Assembly: GCA_947463105.1 (NCBI GenBank)
Contig: CANHSD010000030.1
Location: 1 to 17,810, forward strand
Direction of reading: 5' to 3'
Length of the DNA: 17,810 bases
Source of the DNA: Chitinophagaceae bacterium
GTDB lineage: Bacteria > Bacteroidota > Bacteroidia > Chitinophagales > Chitinophagaceae
Part shown: one piece after another, positions 14,956-17,810 of the stretch
How the letters are laid out: the number at the start of each line of letters is the position of its first letter
How positions within the stretch are numbered: position 1 is the stretch's first letter
Notes under the pieces: generated by a model
Database searches by the model: none
What the model was told of the DNA's origin: nothing
What the model saw: only the letters and a program-made list of their open reading frames with translations
Position numbers and translations under genes: made by a program

Positions 14956-16905
14956 ATGACCAAAAATTTCATTGCATTCTTCATGCTCATTGGATTGGGC
15001 ACAACCGCACAAACCGATTCAAGCAAACAGCTGAACGAAATCATTGTCACAGCCAACAGGTTCCCACAGAAACAGGTCAATACGGGAAAAGTAATGACCG
15101 TGATCAACAAACAAGAGATTGAGCGCTCTCCATTTGCGTCCGTCGGAGAGTTGTTGGCAAGACAATCTGGCGTCACTGTCATCGGTGCCAACAATGCACC
15201 TGGCACCAACAATGATCTCTATGTCCGTGGTGGAGGAACCGGCAAGACCCTTGTCTTGGTAGATGGGTTTCCTGCCTATGACGGGTCTACGATCCGTTCC
15301 ACTTTCGACATCAATTTTTTACCCTTGGGTGAAGTGGAAAGGATTGAAATCCTGAAGGGCGGACAATCCACCCTCTACGGTTCTGATGCAGTGGCAGGAG
15401 TCATCAACATCATCACCAGAAAAAATGAAAACGGTAAACCTGCGCTGGGACTGCACCTGTCTACAGGATCCTTTGGCGCAAGAGCAGTTGACCTATCTAG
15501 ATCAGGAAAGCTGAACAATATCAATTACAAATTGCAGTACAGCAGATCTGCAATAAATGGTTTTTCTGCAGCCATAGACAGCACAGGAAAAAAAGCCTAT
15601 GACAAGGATGGCATGCAACAACAATTTGCATTGGCACAGTTCAGCTCCGCCTACAAAAGCGACTGGTCCTGGAATGCCAACATGCAATGGAGCAAATACA
15701 GAAATGATCTTGATGAGTCTGCTTACAAAGACGCGAAAGATTTTGTTGTTGAAAATGAAAACTTTCAATTCACTGCAGGCATTGCTAGAAAATTGAACAA
15801 GGGGATGCTGAGGTTGAACTATAGCCTGAACAACAGCAACAGGAACTACCTTGATGATTCGCTTGATATCGCTGGGTTTGCAAAATTCATCCAATCCGAT
15901 TATGAGGGAAGATCTTCTTATCTGGAAGCGTTGGGCAATCTTGATGTTGCGAAAAACATCAAACTGTTGATGGGATTGGAACACCGTTGGCAAAATACAG
16001 ACCAGTACTATCTTTCACTGAGCAGTTGGGGAAAATACGAAAGCACACTCGCTGATGATTCTGCCAAGACCAACATCAGCAGTGCATTTGCTTCTGCAGT
16101 GTACAACAACGGAAAGGGTTTCAACCTGGAGTCAGGCATCCGCATCAACCAGCACAGCAGGTTTGGCAGCAACATGACCTACACCATCAATCCTTCGCAT
16201 ATCATCGCCAATGCATTCAAGCTGGCATTTAATTTTTCCTCTGCATTTACTGCCCCAACACTTTACCAATTGTATGATGGATATGCTGGCAACAGGAAAC
16301 TCAATCCGGAAACTTCGACCAGTGCTGAACTTTCACTGCAATACGTTGGCAGTGAGCATTTCAATGCCAGGCTTACAGGATTCAACCGCAATATCCGCAA
16401 TGGCATCGACTATGACTATGTCAACAACAGATACTTCAACAATGCCATCCAAAAAACCAGTGGTTTTGAATTGGAGACGGGCTATTCCGAGAAAAAATGG
16501 AACATCAAGTTGAACTATACCTTCCTGAAGGGTGAGGTAACCACCACCAATTTTGTTTATAACCCAAGCACCTGGGGCTATACGGCAAAGGGAGATACGA
16601 CCTATTCTCACCTGTTCAGGGTTCCGCAAAGCAGCCTGAATGCCACTGCCGGATACCAGGTCAACAGCAGGTTTTACCTGTCGATTTCGCAACGATTTGC
16701 CGGAAAAAGGTTTGAACCCATCTATGGCGGAAAACCCAAGGAACTGGCCAAGTTCAACACAACAGACCTTTTTGGCCAACATACTATGGGCAAGCATTTC
16801 AATATCTACGCTGGGTTGAAAAATATTTTCAATGTGCAGTACCAAGAAGTAATGGGCTATACGGCAAGGGGAAGGAATTTTATAGTTGGGGTGAGGGTGA
16901 AATAA
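14956..16905 (+). CDS. btuB: TonB-dependent outer-membrane receptor, vitamin B12 (BtuB-like)
   Basis: A 649-residue TonB-dependent receptor. The signal peptide ends near TTAQ (residue 19). The TonB box region NEIIVTANR (27-35) is followed by the plug domain: VGELLARQSGVTV, LYVRGGGTGKTLVLVDGFPA, and VERIEILKGGQSTLYGSDAV with AGVINIITR. The beta-barrel runs from about residue 150 to the end (GRNFIVGVRVK). It lacks the carboxypeptidase-like N-terminal extension typical of SusC-type receptors. The compact, BtuB-like size plus the upstream cobalamin riboswitch identify the substrate as a corrinoid with good confidence. It would work with TonB-ExbBD, encoded elsewhere; no BtuF or BtuCD homologue is seen downstream in the window. 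Confidence 0.9.
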   Translation: MTKNFIAFFMLIGLGTTAQTDSSKQLNEIIVTANRFPQKQVNTGKVMTVINKQEIERSPFASVGELLARQSGVTVIGANNAPGTNNDLYVRGGGTGKTLVLVDGFPAYDGSTIRSTFDINFLPLGEVERIEILKGGQSTLYGSDAVAGVINIITRKNENGKPALGLHLSTGSFGARAVDLSRSGKLNNINYKLQYSRSAINGFSAAIDSTGKKAYDKDGMQQQFALAQFSSAYKSDWSWNANMQWSKYRNDLDESAYKDAKDFVVENENFQFTAGIARKLNKGMLRLNYSLNNSNRNYLDDSLDIAGFAKFIQSDYEGRSSYLEALGNLDVAKNIKLLMGLEHRWQNTDQYYLSLSSWGKYESTLADDSAKTNISSAFASAVYNNGKGFNLESGIRINQHSRFGSNMTYTINPSHIIANAFKLAFNFSSAFTAPTLYQLYDGYAGNRKLNPETSTSAELSLQYVGSEHFNARLTGFNRNIRNGIDYDYVNNRYFNNAIQKTSGFELETGYSEKKWNIKLNYTFLKGEVTTTNFVYNPSTWGYTAKGDTTYSHLFRVPQSSLNATAGYQVNSRFYLSISQRFAGKRFEPIYGGKPKELAKFNTTDLFGQHTMGKHFNIYAGLKNIFNVQYQEVMGYTARGRNFIVGVRVK

Positions 16906-16909
16906 TAAA

Positions 16910-16945
16910 TGTTGAAGGGGTTGAAGGAGGTGGAGGGAGGTGGAG
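16910..16945 (+). repeat. G-rich tandem repeat related to the 8984-9065 array
   Basis: Units GTTGAAGG (16911), GGTTGAAGGA (16919), GGTGGAGGGA (16929) and GGTGGAG (16939) follow at steps of 8-10 bases, starting five bases after the receptor stop. The first two units share the GGTTGAAG core of the array near gpsA; the last two have T-to-G changes. No inverted partner is present here. Confidence 0.6.
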
Positions 16946-16949
16946 CTTG

Positions 16950-16983
16950 CCAACCATAGGTTGGTAAACCTGCCGAAGGCGGG
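16950..16983. repeat. Two adjacent small hairpins downstream of btuB
   Basis: CCAACC-ATA-GGTTGG (16950-16964) is a perfect inverted repeat. CCTGCC-GAA-GGCGGG (16969-16983) pairs over six positions with one T-G wobble. Together they could end or stabilise the receptor transcript, but no T-run follows, so this is not a standard intrinsic terminator. In the rest of 16906-17102 I see only AT-rich leader sequence for the next gene. Confidence 0.45.
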
Positions 16984-17102
16984 AGAGGTTGTGCTTATCT
17001 GCCATTGAAATATTTGAGGGTATATGGGTGGGCTGATCAAATGATGAAAAACATGTTTACATTGAACTGTTTCTGCTAATATTGGTTAATCAAAAAAAAC
17101 AC

Positions 17103-17810
17103 ATGAAAAAACTACTGTTCATATCCGGTTTGATTGTTTTGGCGTTGGGCTGGTCGGGTTGGAAGGCAAAACAGGCAAGCCGTGCTTTTATCAGCAAAGC
17201 TGAGATCATTTCGTGCATGGAAACCGAAACAGTAGGCGCATATTTGCAAGAGGCATCAACACCTGCATTTGGTTTGATGCACAATACGCCCTTGCACGTT
17301 TCAGCCCAGGACCTCCAGGGGAAGATGATCAATTTTGATGTATCAGATGGCGTACAAGCCAATGCCTACTACCTTGCACCCAAGAAAAAATCAAAAAAAT
17401 GGCTGATCGTCATCCAGGAATGGTGGGGATTGAATGACCAGATCAAGCAAGAAGCGGATAAATATTTCACTGACTTGAAAGACATGAATGTGCTGGCAAT
17501 CGACATGTACGACGGAAAAGTTGCCGCCACTCCTGACAGTGCAATGAAACTGACAAGAGAAGCCAAGCCAGAAAGAATGACCAACATCATTCGCGGCGCC
17601 ATTCAACAGGCCGGAGCCGATGCTGCCATCTACAGCGTGGGCTGGTGCTTTGGTGGCATGTGGAGTTTACAAACTGCTATCATCGGAGGTGCAAAATCCA
17701 AAGGTACTATCATGTTTTATGGCAGACCAGAGACCGATATGGAAAAACTGAAAAACATCCAGTGCGACATCATTGGGTTCTTTGGAAACCAGGACAGATC
17801 GCCCTCTCCA
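17103..17810 (+). CDS. Dienelactone hydrolase family protein with N-terminal signal/anchor (3' end cut by window)
   Basis: ATG 17103 opens 236 codons with no stop before the right edge, so the C-terminus is missing. An alpha/beta-hydrolase domain of the dienelactone hydrolase family starts near residue 75. It shows IQEWWGL with Glu106 in the place of the family's active-site Glu, the nucleophile elbow GWCFGG with Cys182, and GNQDRSPSP with Asp231 as the likely triad acid; the His should lie beyond the edge. An N-terminal hydrophobic segment (residues 4-20) without a lipobox suggests export or membrane anchoring. About 55 further residues before the domain match nothing I recognise; cytosolic dienelactone hydrolases lack such an extension. 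It is preceded by an AT-rich leader ending in an A-run. Substrate unknown. Confidence 0.88.
   Translation, partial: MKKLLFISGLIVLALGWSGWKAKQASRAFISKAEIISCMETETVGAYLQEASTPAFGLMHNTPLHVSAQDLQGKMINFDVSDGVQANAYYLAPKKKSKKWLIVIQEWWGLNDQIKQEADKYFTDLKDMNVLAIDMYDGKVAATPDSAMKLTREAKPERMTNIIRGAIQQAGADAAIYSVGWCFGGMWSLQTAIIGGAKSKGTIMFYGRPETDMEKLKNIQCDIIGFFGNQDRSPSP

Noticed and set aside
16333..17040. Minus-strand open frame of 235 codons over the end of btuB
   Set aside because: It is antisense to a well-supported barrel domain and extends through the repeat region; low-complexity composition, no motif.

Overview
The window reads as chromosomal DNA of a Bacteroidetes (Bacteroidota) bacterium, most plausibly from the Chitinophagales. 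Evidence: a GldK/PorK-type lipoprotein of the type IX secretion/gliding apparatus, a DUF4271 membrane protein, starts without Shine-Dalgarno sequences, and several sites fitting the Bacteroidetes promoter (TTTG, about 19-21 bases, TAnnTTTG). The genus is inference. Nothing suggests recent transfer: there is no transposase, integrase, phage gene, tRNA or CRISPR array.

Layout. (1) 1-884, minus: the N-terminal 294 codons of gldK, running off the left edge. (2) 1043-6820, minus: an apparent operon TamA/BamA-like outer-membrane protein > DUF4271 protein > uroporphyrinogen-III synthase (HemD), closed by a compact intrinsic terminator whose T-tract touches the start codon of a YyaL/DUF255 thioredoxin-domain protein. 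(3) 6853-7983, plus: the radical-SAM haem chaperone HemW, divergent from the TamA-like gene. (4) 7984-11957, minus: TolC-type outer-membrane channel > HlyD/MacA-type adaptor > gpsA, with an unusual inverted array of a 9-base G/A-rich repeat between the last two. (5) 12041-14555, minus: an APC-family amino-acid permease overlapping by 8 bases a trans-sulfuration-family PLP enzyme. (6) 14556-14955: a divergent regulatory region with a dyad, a promoter and a clear cobalamin riboswitch. (7) 14956-16905, plus: a BtuB-like TonB-dependent receptor. (8) 17103-17810, plus: a dienelactone-hydrolase-family protein cut by the right edge, preceded by a second, related G-rich repeat.

Working together. The riboswitch and receptor form a self-contained B12 uptake switch. 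HemD, HemW and the B12 receptor give the window three tetrapyrrole-related genes. The TolC/HlyD pair is two-thirds of an efflux or type I export machine whose inner-membrane pump is not here. The permease and PLP enzyme look like a translationally coupled unit for a (probably sulfur) amino acid.

The genes are mostly recognisable families. The least explained sequence is intergenic: the G/A-rich repeat arrays at 8984-9065 and 16910-16945, the dyad at 14618-14635, and the terminator fused to a start codon at 3098-3125. I see no clearly new multi-gene system.
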